The position numbers and the translations under genes were made by a program. Shown here piece by piece: positions 1-9,051 of a stretch of 64,000 nt of DNA. The notes under the pieces were generated by a model. That model had not been told where the DNA came from. It was given only the letters and a program-made list of their open reading frames with translations, and made no database searches. This stretch comes from Sphingobacterium arenae (GTDB taxonomy: Bacteria > Bacteroidota > Bacteroidia > Sphingobacteriales > Sphingobacteriaceae): positions 1,187,922-1,251,921 of the forward strand of contig NZ_JACNYK010000001.1 of NCBI RefSeq assembly GCF_014692505.1, in the 5' to 3' direction. Position 1 is the stretch's first letter. Every line of letters starts with the position of its first letter.

Positions 1-1075
1 CTCCGGTCACAAGTTTATGCGGTTTAAAGTCACTTCCCATATATTCGCCGTTCACGTCATTAAATATCGACGGCGCAACCATGGTATGATAAAGTGCTGT
101 ATAAAATATTTTACGGGCCGTTGTATCGTTTGTTTCGATCTCTACTTTCTGCAGTTGCTCATTCCAGGCCGCGTCTGCCGCTTCTCTTGTAGCCGCGAAA
201 TCCCAGCTAGGAAGTTCTTCCTGCATATTCAGTTTGGCGTTGTCTATGCTTACCGGAGACAACGCTACCTTCACCATGATCTCCTGCGGTTCTTCCACAT
301 CTCTAAATACAAGTTCCGCATATGCACGAGCAGCCGTTAGGCTATTCCCCTTTTGTGCAGCCATACTGTCTGCTAGTTGAAAATCCGTAATCGGTTGCGA
401 AAAAGTCGCAGTAAAATAAATCTTTTGGTTTTTGGCCCATCCCATAGAATACCGATAACCCGAAACAATGGTGTCGTTCTCTATGGTGATCTGACCTTCT
501 TTTTCGCCTTCCCAGCCAATACCGGCATCCAGATTAATCAATATCTTCGGTGCTTCCCCTTGTTTATAGCTGTATTTGTGAAAGCCGATACGCGAGGTTG
601 CCGTCAATTCCACATCTATCTGAAACCGATCCAGATGTACGGCGTAATAACCCGGTCTCGCCCGCTCCGTATTGCGGTTAAACAACGAATAAGCGCCGCT
701 TTGTTCGTTACCATGCACTCCCCGATCAAACCTTATATTACCCGTGAAGGGCAACAACACGATGTCACCTAAATCGCCAATCCCCGTTCCGCTCAAATGC
801 TGATGGGCAAATCCAATAATTGTTGAATCAGAAATATGATAGCCCGAAACCCAATCCCAGCCCGTCGAAAGGTTGGATGGTCCAAGTTGAACAGCTCCAT
901 ACGGAACATTTGCTCCCAGAAATACATGTCCATGTCCACCTGTGCCAATATAGGGATCAACATACGCCGTTGGTGCATCCGACTTTTGAAGTCCCAAACC
1001 TAGACTGCAAGCTCCTAAAATCCCAAGTGTCCCGCCAATGAAAGCCAATCTTCTTATAATATTATTAAAACTCAT
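1..1075 (-). CDS. GH92 family alpha-mannosidase, lipoprotein (3' part missing)
   Basis: Exo-acting alpha-mannosidase of family GH92, expected to trim mannose from glycans at the cell surface or in the periplasm. I translated this strand by hand: about 358 residues are present, roughly the N-terminal half of the usual ~750. The start ATG lies at 1073-1075. A lipoprotein signal ends in LGAC (Cys23). The family's N-terminal signature DPYIGTGGHGHVF follows near residue 40, then PYGAVQLGPSN and FAHQHLSGTG. The gene runs off the left edge, so the C-terminal catalytic domain is not visible. It is the last visible gene of the minus-strand fucosidase/SusCD locus, 168 bases beyond the fucosidase gene, so it may have its own promoter. 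The family call is firm; linkage specificity is not readable. Confidence 0.9.
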   Translation of the reverse strand, partial: MSFNNIIRRLAFIGGTLGILGACSLGLGLQKSDAPTAYVDPYIGTGGHGHVFLGANVPYGAVQLGPSNLSTGWDWVSGYHISDSTIIGFAHQHLSGTGIGDLGDIVLLPFTGNIRFDRGVHGNEQSGAYSLFNRNTERARPGYYAVHLDRFQIDVELTATSRIGFHKYSYKQGEAPKILINLDAGIGWEGEKEGQITIENDTIVSGYRYSMGWAKNQKIYFTATFSQPITDFQLADSMAAQKGNSLTAARAYAELVFRDVEEPQEIMVKVALSPVSIDNAKLNMQEELPSWDFAATREAADAAWNEQLQKVEIETNDTTARKIFYTALYHTMVAPSIFNDVNGEYMGSDFKPHKLVTG

Positions 1076-1243
1076 CTTATTTATTTTTTCTACAATGCGA
1101 AATTGTCTTGCTGCATATACCTTTTGTTAACCTCTAATTCCACATCAAAACAGAGCCTTTGGCGAACTCAACGAAGTTAAATTTTGAAATATGTAGCTAT
1201 ATCTGTTTTTGTAATATTCCGCTCATCAAATCAAGATAACCTC

Positions 1244-2677
1244 CTATTTCGATGTCAACTGGATAACACTAGAATACTTCGTGTCCATTTTGGGTGTGTT
1301 AATCGTTAACGTATTATTGTTTTTTTTCCATTTTACTTTTCCTTCAAAACCTAATATTTTTACCTCTTTAATAGGGAAGTTTTCAGGTATGGTGAACTGG
1401 AATGTTTCCGGTTGCTGATAATCGTTGTCTTCAGAAAGGTGAAATACATTTACTGTTTTATAATCTTTACTACGCGTGTAATAATAGTCGCCGTCATGAT
1501 ACGGTGCAATAGCACGTGTAGCAAAAATCGCAGATTCATTAATGGCTATCCAAGAAGATAGCTCTTGTAAACGATCGTAAGCCGCTTGATCGAAATCTCC
1601 ATGAGGTCCCGGTGCTATATTCAGCAGATAGTTGCCCCCACGGGATATAATTTTAACCAATGTTTCTACAATTTTTTTGGTGGGTTTGTAATGATCGTTG
1701 GGAACATACGAGAAGGAATTGCCCATGGTAATGCAGCTTTCCCATGGGATATCGAGGGGATGCTCAGGGATGGCCTGCTCGGGGGTGACGTAGTTTTCCC
1801 AGTCGCCCGGTACTGTTCGGTCTACGACAATGATGCCTGGTTGGTTTCTGCGTGCCATTCGACCTATTTTGTCCATATCGATGTCTTGCTCGACTTGGAT
1901 AGTACGTTGCCATTCGACGTTTTGATCGATCGTTTTAAATGGTCTCACCCACCCGCCGTCTAACCAAAGAATGTCCACTTTCCCGTAGTTGGATGTCAGC
2001 TCATTGATCTGATTATAGGTGAATGCTTTGTATTTCTCCCAACGATCGGGGTATTTTAAGGGATCGTAATTGACATTACGGTCTTTTGGGGGAAAATAGG
2101 GCCACCAGTAATACTCGGTATGCCAGTCAGGTTTCGAAAAATAAGCGCCGATTTTAAAACCTTCGTCTCGGAATGTCGAGAAAATCTCTTTGGTGACGTC
2201 TGCTTTTGGATTTTTAGAAAAGGGGGTGTTAGGCGATGTGATTTTATAGTCAGACTCTTTGGTATCAAACATAGCAAAGCCGTCGTGGTGTTTCGTGGTG
2301 AAAACCACGTATTTCATTCCGGCGGCTTTTGCAGCATCAGCCCATTTTTTTGGATTGAAGTCAACTGGATTGAAGGTTTTTTGGAGATGTTCGTAATTTT
2401 TTACATAGTCATAATAAGTTTCTCCATGTTCGGGATTACGTTGTGTCCAACCCTCGTCTTCGGGACAGAGACTCCAGCTTTCTACGATTCCCCATTGACT
2501 GTAGGTCCCCCAATGCATAAAAAGGCCAAATTTAAGATCTTGCCAGGTTTCGAGGCTTTGAAGAACCTGTGGATCTGTCGGTTTTTGGTAGCCGGCGGAT
2601 ACGTTGTGTTCTTGGGCTTTAGAAATAAAGGTTGTTGCAGAAATTAGGATTATATTGAAAAATGTATTTTTTATCAT
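1244..2677 (-). CDS. Alpha-L-fucosidase (GH29), secreted
   Basis: Retaining alpha-L-fucosidase removing terminal fucose from glycans, probably periplasmic. The 477-residue protein has an N-terminal signal peptide ending near SKAQ (residue 22). GH29 hallmarks are FGLFMHWGTYS near residue 50, KHHDGFAMF at 129-137, and VDILWLDGG, whose Asp240 matches the GH29 nucleophile. WESCITMGNSFSY near 312 is the usual C-terminal barrel motif. The acid/base residue cannot be assigned with certainty because it varies between GH29 subfamilies. There is no obvious extra carbohydrate-binding module, so this is a compact catalytic form. It sits between the SusD-like gene (65 bases upstream, with a hairpin in the spacer) and the GH92 gene; together they fit breakdown of a fucosylated, mannose-containing glycan. 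Confidence 0.93.
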   Translation of the reverse strand: MIKNTFFNIILISATTFISKAQEHNVSAGYQKPTDPQVLQSLETWQDLKFGLFMHWGTYSQWGIVESWSLCPEDEGWTQRNPEHGETYYDYVKNYEHLQKTFNPVDFNPKKWADAAKAAGMKYVVFTTKHHDGFAMFDTKESDYKITSPNTPFSKNPKADVTKEIFSTFRDEGFKIGAYFSKPDWHTEYYWWPYFPPKDRNVNYDPLKYPDRWEKYKAFTYNQINELTSNYGKVDILWLDGGWVRPFKTIDQNVEWQRTIQVEQDIDMDKIGRMARRNQPGIIVVDRTVPGDWENYVTPEQAIPEHPLDIPWESCITMGNSFSYVPNDHYKPTKKIVETLVKIISRGGNYLLNIAPGPHGDFDQAAYDRLQELSSWIAINESAIFATRAIAPYHDGDYYYTRSKDYKTVNVFHLSEDNDYQQPETFQFTIPENFPIKEVKILGFEGKVKWKKNNNTLTINTPKMDTKYSSVIQLTSK

Positions 2678-2701
2678 TGTTGTGTATATGAGTATAAAAG
2701 A

Positions 2702-2723
2702 AAAGCCACACGGTGGTGGCTTT
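2702..2723 (-). terminator. Hairpin with T-rich tail between susD-like and fucosidase genes
   Basis: Eight-base perfect arms (aaagccac / gtggcttt) are separated by six bases. Read on the minus strand, the direction of transcription, the second arm runs into a T-rich stretch of the form ttttctttt. This resembles an intrinsic terminator or attenuator. Its place right after SusCD would allow high SusCD expression with reduced read-through into the glycosidase genes; that role is inferred. Confidence 0.55.
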
Positions 2724-2742
2724 CCTAAAGGTTTGTACTAAG

Positions 2743-4362
2743 CTATTTTACATCCCAAAATATTTTTGTGTCGCGCGTATCTTTCGCGCGCACCTCCGAA
2801 TAGTGTGGGTTGTACGCTGTTTCTACACTTGGATATACCAAACGATTGGCTGGCGTAGAAAACCCCTGCAATTTACCCGTAGTAGGGAAAGTTAATTGCG
2901 GATATTTTGTCCGACGATACTCCGACCATGCTTGTGGCGATTGGAGAAAACCAAAATGCGCCCACTTCTGTATCCATATCTTCGCTAATTTATCCGTAGC
3001 CGATCCCTCTAAACGAACGTTTGGATTTTCAATAAAAGCGTTCACTTCTTCTGCCGACGGATTATCTTCTTTCGGATACTCGCGTGAGGTATTGGTATTG
3101 TGCAAATAATAATAAAAAGTGACCGATTGTCTTAATCCTGTCTCGTAGGCTGTTTTTGCCTTATCTGCACTTCCCCAACGTTGTTCGGCTTCGGCTTTCA
3201 GATAGTTAACCTCAGAGGCAGTCATTAGGATGCCGGGCAATTGTGCATTTATTAAGAACGTAGTTGTGTCCCAGGTAGAATAAAGTCGCCAATCCCGATC
3301 CTGTACCGCTTGTGTAGTCGTTACCGGCATCGCTTTATATTCTTTGTTGGGGATAAACTTATTATCCACTAAGTCGCCAAATTTATCAAACAAAATAGGA
3401 ATCCGTGGATCCTCTGCGGGCAGCATCAGCGTATTCAAAAGATAGTCAGGAGCTGAATATTCCCTTCCTTCTGTCAATGCATTGTTCAGCGTAAGCACGT
3501 TGTCCGTCAATTGATGAATCAAGACATCGGTAGTTGCAGGGCTATAGGTCGATGAATTATCGCCGTCGATAAGTGGATAATCTGTTGGATTATTCAACAT
3601 CTCCATCACCTTTTGTTGTGCTGTTGGCTCATCGTAGAAGGATATACGCATCAAAAGACGCATCTTCAACGAGTTCGCGAATCGTCGCCAACGATCAGTA
3701 TCGCCTGTCAACATAATATCATAACGGGTAAATGCTTGGGTAGCTTCAGCAGTGGAAAAATAAGTAGCTGCATCCGTCAAATCAGCAATAAAACTTTCGT
3801 ATAGTTCAACCTGATTATCAAACTTCGCGTTGTTTATAACGTCATTTGTTTGCAAACTTCCCGCCTCTGAATAAGGGATATCGCCCCACATGTCCACCAT
3901 TTGTGCCGCATGCCATATCAACACAATTTTTCCAGCCTGCATAAAACTATCATATTGCTCCATAGACGAGGCATCGTTTTCCCGGTATGCTTTCTCCATG
4001 AGACGATAAAGGGCCATCGCGCCGTTAAGCGTAATATCTCGATCGTTGTCTCGGTTTGTATGATAAAACTCTTTCCAGAAGGACCCCAGATATCCATCGT
4101 TATGTTGGTAGGAGGTATTAGAATTACTGAACGTATTTGTTTGACTGAAAATCCCCGGTTGTTGTATTAAAAATGTCCGGACATTATAGTATTGTGGTTT
4201 CACTTTTTCGTTATTAAGCATTGATGCGAAAAATGCAGGAATGCTCGCCTGGTCTGTACGTTCCGGATCATTAAATTTTTCTTCGAGTTGTTTCTGGCAA
4301 GAAGAAAAAACGATGCCTGTTATTAAGGCGATTATTATATAATACTTCTTCATAATCTTCAA
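2743..4362 (-). CDS. SusD/RagB-like nutrient-binding outer-membrane lipoprotein
   Basis: Surface lipoprotein that caps the SusC barrel and binds the glycan before import. The 539-residue protein has a lipoprotein signal with lipobox FSSC (Cys22 from the first Met; Met4 is an alternative start). The following QKQLEEKFNDPERT stretch and the general layout resemble the SusD-like_2 subgroup rather than classical SusD. This is judged from overall resemblance, and the exact Pfam family needs a profile search. It begins two bases after the stop of the SusC gene, so the pair is co-transcribed and probably translationally coupled. The fucosidase gene follows 65 bases later. The ligand is presumably a fucosylated or mannosylated glycan, inferred only from the neighbours. 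Confidence 0.9.
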   Translation of the reverse strand: MKIMKKYYIIIALITGIVFSSCQKQLEEKFNDPERTDQASIPAFFASMLNNEKVKPQYYNVRTFLIQQPGIFSQTNTFSNSNTSYQHNDGYLGSFWKEFYHTNRDNDRDITLNGAMALYRLMEKAYRENDASSMEQYDSFMQAGKIVLIWHAAQMVDMWGDIPYSEAGSLQTNDVINNAKFDNQVELYESFIADLTDAATYFSTAEATQAFTRYDIMLTGDTDRWRRFANSLKMRLLMRISFYDEPTAQQKVMEMLNNPTDYPLIDGDNSSTYSPATTDVLIHQLTDNVLTLNNALTEGREYSAPDYLLNTLMLPAEDPRIPILFDKFGDLVDNKFIPNKEYKAMPVTTTQAVQDRDWRLYSTWDTTTFLINAQLPGILMTASEVNYLKAEAEQRWGSADKAKTAYETGLRQSVTFYYYLHNTNTSREYPKEDNPSAEEVNAFIENPNVRLEGSATDKLAKIWIQKWAHFGFLQSPQAWSEYRRTKYPQLTFPTTGKLQGFSTPANRLVYPSVETAYNPHYSEVRAKDTRDTKIFWDVK

Positions 4363-4364
4363 TA

Positions 4365-7300
4365 TTAAAAACTTGCGTGTAATGATAATCCAAAGCTTCT
4401 GGTAGCGGCTACGGAACCTTCATCGATTCCTTGTCTATACCACATTCCTCCCACAGGAGCTTCCGGATCTAGGTTTTCCAACGTTCTCCAAAAGTAAAAT
4501 AAGTTTCTTCCCACTACATTAATACGAAGGTTACTTATTTTCATTCTTTCCGTAACGTGGTTTGGTACTCGATATCCCAGAGACAATTCCCTTAATTTGA
4601 TATAGCTGTTGTCAAAGATTGCTGCGTCTTTACCATTCAAGGCGTTTGCGCCCCATTGATAGCTGTTGTTATAATATGCACCGGCAGAGATAATCTTGTC
4701 ATTCGGCTGGCCGGTATTCTGATTAACACCTTCCAACAAAACCCCGTCATCATACATTTTTCCATTTTCTTCATAAGTCAATCCGCCATTCGCGGCGTCG
4801 CGGTATTTCATCGTACTTTCATACTGCCCTGTCCCTATCCCGTATTTTAATGGTGTAGAAATCATCTGCCCACCAAAGCGAAAGTCAGTCATGACATCCA
4901 AGGAAAAGTTTTTGTAGCTAAAACTATTCGAGAAACCTCCTACTACCTTCGGAAGTATATTCCCTGCCTTAACATATTGAGAGTTATCAATAACATAATA
5001 CCCATCGTCATTAATTACAAAGTTACCATTAGCGTCTTTCATTCGTTCCTGTACGTACACATTCCCTAATGTCTCCCCCGCTTGTGCCACGAGCTTGATA
5101 CCGTTTGCCTCGGCATTATAGAAGTTCAATTCATCTAATCCTTCTGTCAACGATTCCAATCGCGATCTATTAAACGCAAAGTTGACACGCGTATTCCATC
5201 GGAAGTTGCCATCGATTGGTGTTCCATCCAAAGCTAATTCAAAACCATAATTACGCAATTCTCCAACATTCATAATTTGACGTGCTGCCCCATTGGAAGA
5301 CGCAACATCTAATTGCAGAATAACGTCTTTAATCAAGTTATTATAATAACTCGCATCCACACCCAGTCTTCCATTGAAAAAACGTGATTCCAACCCAAAC
5401 TCTGCTTCATGTTTCATTTCGGGTCTCAATTCCAAGTTTCCATAGCTTTCGCTGATTGAAAGGGCGGGTAGGGAACCGTTAATTGATTGTAATGATTTTT
5501 GCGTATATAAAACATTCGCCTCATAAAATGGAGAAGCGTTACCGACCACACCATAAGATGCACGGAGTTTACCAAAATCCCAAAAAGCTGGTTTATTATC
5601 CCATAACTCTGTAAATATAAAACTGGTATTTACCGAAGGATAAAAGTAGCTATTATTCTTTGGTGGTAAGGAAGATGCATATTCCTGACGTGCGGTCCCT
5701 TCCAGATACAAGAGGTTTTTATAACTTAGATTCAGGATTCCCAAAAAGCCATATTTCAACAATTCTTTTCGCGAAGCATTGGTGGTCAATGGGCTAAACG
5801 AGTTATTTAACGAAAACCAGTTTTCGCTCACTAATCCTTGGTAAGTACTTGACCATTGATCACGGAACATTTCCTGGCGTCCTGTAAAACCCGCACTCAC
5901 ACTAAAATCGAAATCGCTGCCTAGCTTGTCGTCATAACTCACAAGTGCATCTCCATATAGAATGTTGTACACCCCTTTATCAACACGAAATCCACCGGTG
6001 CTCACATTCTCATTAAATTCAACGGGATATTCGCTGTGTTCTCTATTCTCTATATTGATCACAGATAAATCATTCCCTAATCGGCCTTTAAATTTCAGAT
6101 TACCTACAATGTCCCAGTTTAACGCTGCACTGGTAATGAATCGATTCTCTATTTCCACATTTTGATTTTTCAGTGTACTCCAGAAAAAGTTCAACAAATC
6201 TGGACGCATATTGTATGCGAATGCTTCATCTGGATTTCTCTCCGTCCTATCATAAGGCACCCATTTGAAGCCTTCACTTGTCTGATATTTATTCAACATG
6301 GCTGATACATCTTCCGCACGACTAAAGAAACCATCATAACCGCCAAGCACCCGATTCATCAAGTACGGTCTATTGGTCGTTTTCGTATTGATATAGTTTA
6401 CAATAATGTCTGCATTTAGTTTTTCGTGCATTTTCACATTACTGTTCAAGTTGAAGGTGTTTTTTTGCAAATTAGAGCCTCGCTGAATACCATTGTAATC
6501 GAGTCTTGTATAGGACAAACGATAATTGATGTTATCTGTCTGATTAGAAATAGAAAGATTGGCATTCGAGCTATGACCTCCTCGAAAAATATCCTTATAG
6601 TTGTCGGGATAGGCTACAAACGGGCGTATAGAACCGTCCCACCAAATTACATCCTGTCCTTCCATTTTTGGTCCAAAGTTAGAATAGGCCCTAAAGTTTG
6701 GACGGTAACCCGAAGGCGACTGGCTATCCGGTATCCAGCCTTCTTCCGTTGCGCCAACGGAAATGTTAGTCTCCCTGTCGTATCCGGGGCCATATACGTT
6801 CTGAAATTTCGGTGTAAATGCAACATTTTCAATAGTCCCTGTATAATTAAAATCTATACCGAGACCTCTATCACGATTTCCCTTTTTTGTTGTAATCACA
6901 ATAGCGCCATTCGCGGCATCGGAACCATATAATGCTGTTGCACTAGCTCCTTTTAGTACAGTTAGATTCTCAATATCAGCCGGGTTAATATCTAAAATAC
7001 CATTTCCTCGGATACGTTGATCACCCCAGTAACCGTCATTATTTGAACCTTGGGTGCCGTTTTGGTTATCATTCCTAATAATGACACCGTCGACAACATA
7101 TAAGGGTTGGGAGCCATAGCTAATGGAGTTAATACCTCGTATTTGTACATTTACCGCGCTGGATGCACCGCCAGGAGCGGTGGTAATTTTAACCCCCGCA
7201 GCCTTGCCATACATTGCTGAAGCGAAATTAGTAGCCCCTGCTTGGGTAATTTCTTCAGCAGAGATCGTGCTTGCCGCATATCCTAACGCACGTTGTTCCC

Positions 7301-7637
7301 TTTTAATCCCGAAAGAAGTGACAACGACTTCGTCTATAGCTGTAGCATCTTCCTGTAGCGCAACATTGTGTTGAGGTCCAGAAACCGTTACTTCTTTGGT
7401 GAGGTAGCCGACTGCGGAGAATCTTAGCTTGGCTCCATTAGCCGCCTGGACGGTATAAGTACCTTTCGCATCGGTTTGTGCTCCTTCCGTAGTCCCGACT
7501 ACGGATACGGTAACGCCAGCAACCGCGCCATTTGCATCCGTTACGATCCCCGTAACGGTCTGCTGTGCAAATAACGCCGTTACACTAAAAAGCATAATCA
7601 GCGTCAAACTGCAACATTGTTTGTAAAGTTTGCTCAT
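4365..7637 (-). CDS. SusC/RagA-family TonB-dependent outer-membrane transporter
   Basis: TonB-dependent transporter that imports oligosaccharides across the outer membrane with its SusD partner. The 1090-residue protein has a signal peptide ending near ALFAQ (residue 25) and a carboxypeptidase-regulatory-like beta domain (about 27-100, beginning QTVTGIVTDANG). Next come the TonB-box-like region EVVVTSFGIKRE, a plug domain containing QIRGINS and YVVDGVII, and a long beta-barrel ending in the typical hydrophobic C-terminus GLSLHASF. Its start codon overlaps the end of the upstream ROK regulator gene by four bases (ATGA), and the SusD gene follows after two bases. No extra N-terminal signalling (STN) domain is seen, so regulation is more likely through the ROK protein than through an anti-sigma factor. 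Confidence 0.95.
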   Translation of the reverse strand: MSKLYKQCCSLTLIMLFSVTALFAQQTVTGIVTDANGAVAGVTVSVVGTTEGAQTDAKGTYTVQAANGAKLRFSAVGYLTKEVTVSGPQHNVALQEDATAIDEVVVTSFGIKREQRALGYAASTISAEEITQAGATNFASAMYGKAAGVKITTAPGGASSAVNVQIRGINSISYGSQPLYVVDGVIIRNDNQNGTQGSNNDGYWGDQRIRGNGILDINPADIENLTVLKGASATALYGSDAANGAIVITTKKGNRDRGLGIDFNYTGTIENVAFTPKFQNVYGPGYDRETNISVGATEEGWIPDSQSPSGYRPNFRAYSNFGPKMEGQDVIWWDGSIRPFVAYPDNYKDIFRGGHSSNANLSISNQTDNINYRLSYTRLDYNGIQRGSNLQKNTFNLNSNVKMHEKLNADIIVNYINTKTTNRPYLMNRVLGGYDGFFSRAEDVSAMLNKYQTSEGFKWVPYDRTERNPDEAFAYNMRPDLLNFFWSTLKNQNVEIENRFITSAALNWDIVGNLKFKGRLGNDLSVINIENREHSEYPVEFNENVSTGGFRVDKGVYNILYGDALVSYDDKLGSDFDFSVSAGFTGRQEMFRDQWSSTYQGLVSENWFSLNNSFSPLTTNASRKELLKYGFLGILNLSYKNLLYLEGTARQEYASSLPPKNNSYFYPSVNTSFIFTELWDNKPAFWDFGKLRASYGVVGNASPFYEANVLYTQKSLQSINGSLPALSISESYGNLELRPEMKHEAEFGLESRFFNGRLGVDASYYNNLIKDVILQLDVASSNGAARQIMNVGELRNYGFELALDGTPIDGNFRWNTRVNFAFNRSRLESLTEGLDELNFYNAEANGIKLVAQAGETLGNVYVQERMKDANGNFVINDDGYYVIDNSQYVKAGNILPKVVGGFSNSFSYKNFSLDVMTDFRFGGQMISTPLKYGIGTGQYESTMKYRDAANGGLTYEENGKMYDDGVLLEGVNQNTGQPNDKIISAGAYYNNSYQWGANALNGKDAAIFDNSYIKLRELSLGYRVPNHVTERMKISNLRINVVGRNLFYFWRTLENLDPEAPVGGMWYRQGIDEGSVAATRSFGLSLHASF

Positions 7638-8833
7638 AGTTTTACTTTAGTTAATTGTTTGTGTTGTGTGTTTATGTCCCAATCCATCTGCTGCACTGCT
7701 ATGCAGGTCGATGCGAGTAGTTGAACGTCTTTAGTTTCTGAAATTTGTATGGAAGTGCATTTTGCTAAGCGTGGTATACAATATTCCTGTATGGAAGATT
7801 GGATCTGTGGTAACAATACATCGCCGAACATAGCACCCTTTCCACTAATAATAACGGTTTCAGGGTTGAGGATGTGAATGAGTGTTGCAATTCCTTTCCC
7901 TAACATATAGGCGATTTTTCGGATGGCTATAATCGTTACTTGGTCACCTTTTAAATAGGCTTCAAGCACATCTTCTAATGTAAGTTTCTTGTGCTTATGG
8001 TAAATTTTTTCTAGTGAGGATCGCTGTCCGTCTTCTATAGCATCAACGATATATTCAATGGCGCATAGTAACGATGCTGCTACCTCCAAACAGCCTTTTT
8101 TTCCGCAAGAGCAGAGTTTGTCTTCATTCGCCAAGGGGATGTGGCTAAACTCTCCCGCGAATCCGCTATGACCCTTAAAGAGTTTGCCGTCTACAATCAT
8201 ACCTAAACCGACACCCCAATTCAAATTGACTACCAATGCATCCGGGGCATCTTGAATCAAGCCGAAATGCTTTTCCGCAATGGCAATGGCTGCTGAATCA
8301 TTTTCTAAGTACGTGGGGATTTCAAAATGTGATTGGATGTTTTCTCGAAGGTTGTACAGGGGAGATTCTGGTGGAAATGAATTGTTAATGCCTGTTTTCG
8401 AATCTACAAAACCGGGCATAGTCATGCCGATGCTTAAGATGCTGTCTTTTGAAAATTCAGAAATAACACGCGTTATAGTATCGATTATTTTGTTATAAAT
8501 TTTTGGATCTTCTAATAAAGGAGATGCTATGTTCTTGGTGGGTAGGCGTTGCTTATTGGCGAGGTCAACGATGGAAATACTTGTAGAATATTGATCCATA
8601 GCCACAGCCAGGATATACCCCTGTTTGTCGCTGTTTAGCATAAAGTGTATCGCGCGCCGTCCGCCGGTAGAAGCTCGTAAACCGCAGCTCACAACCAATT
8701 CGCTGACTAAAAGCTCATTAATTGATTTCGTAACAAGGGGGATGCTTTTCCCTATCCACTCGCTTAATTCTGCGATAGACTGATTAGGAGAAAAATATAA
8801 AGCGCGTAAAATCGCAAGTTTTAGGCTATCCAT
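7634..8833 (-). CDS. ROK-family transcriptional regulator
   Basis: Sugar-responsive repressor of the NagC/Mlc/XylR type. The 399-residue protein has an N-terminal winged helix-turn-helix (about 1-60, with LRALYFSPNQSIAELSEWIG) and then a ROK fold. The zinc-binding segment is intact: GEFSH near 227-231 and CSCGKKGC at 241-248. The phosphate motif DxGxT of ROK sugar kinases is replaced by DQYST near residue 80, so this is a regulator and not a kinase. It is the promoter-proximal gene of locus 1 and overlaps susC by four bases, which implies autoregulation together with the transporter. The spacer to the divergent DUF5009 gene holds an inverted repeat that could be its operator. The ligand is unknown; the family usually senses glucose, GlcNAc or related sugars. 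Confidence 0.9.
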   Translation of the reverse strand: MDSLKLAILRALYFSPNQSIAELSEWIGKSIPLVTKSINELLVSELVVSCGLRASTGGRRAIHFMLNSDKQGYILAVAMDQYSTSISIVDLANKQRLPTKNIASPLLEDPKIYNKIIDTITRVISEFSKDSILSIGMTMPGFVDSKTGINNSFPPESPLYNLRENIQSHFEIPTYLENDSAAIAIAEKHFGLIQDAPDALVVNLNWGVGLGMIVDGKLFKGHSGFAGEFSHIPLANEDKLCSCGKKGCLEVAASLLCAIEYIVDAIEDGQRSSLEKIYHKHKKLTLEDVLEAYLKGDQVTIIAIRKIAYMLGKGIATLIHILNPETVIISGKGAMFGDVLLPQIQSSIQEYCIPRLAKCTSIQISETKDVQLLASTCIAVQQMDWDINTQHKQLTKVKL

Positions 8834-8914
8834 GGGCTCATAACTATTATGTCGGCTTCTTAACTTAATTATTTAATAACTGTAAATATATTGTTGTTTA
8901 ATATTAACTTCCAA

Positions 8915-8941
8915 ATACTTTTTAATTTTTTTTAAAAGTAT
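8915..8941. repeat. Inverted repeat, candidate ROK operator
   Basis: Perfect eight-base arms, atactttt and aaaagtat, flank an 11-base AT-rich spacer. It lies between the divergent ROK and DUF5009 genes, where an operator controlling both would be expected. The background is AT-rich, so chance is possible. Confidence 0.35.
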
Positions 8942-8985
8942 GTGTTTTAATGCTTGTTTTAACATAAACATTCGCTCTATTGTAA

Positions 8986-8993
8986 CAAAGTTA
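8986..8993 (-). promoter_or_regulatory. Possible -7 element for the ROK-susCD operon
   Basis: Read on the minus strand this is TAACTTTG, matching the Bacteroidota -7 consensus TAnnTTTG, about 150 bases before the ROK start. I see no clear -33 TTTG at the expected distance. If real, the inverted repeat at 8915-8941 would lie just downstream of the transcription start, a repressing position. Confidence 0.35.
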
Positions 8994-9051
8994 TGGTTAA
9001 ACGAGGAGGTGTTTGGCTAATTTCATAGCTTCGCTTGTGTATAAAATCTAA

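Noticed and set aside
793..978. Short open frames over the left 1.1 kb as separate genes
   Set aside because: They are other-frame shadows of the GH92 gene, which reads open on the minus strand from 1075 to the window edge.
7634..8833. Sugar kinase activity of the ROK protein (also the one at 37437-38666)
   Set aside because: An N-terminal helix-turn-helix is present and the DxGxT phosphate motif is not, so both are regulators.
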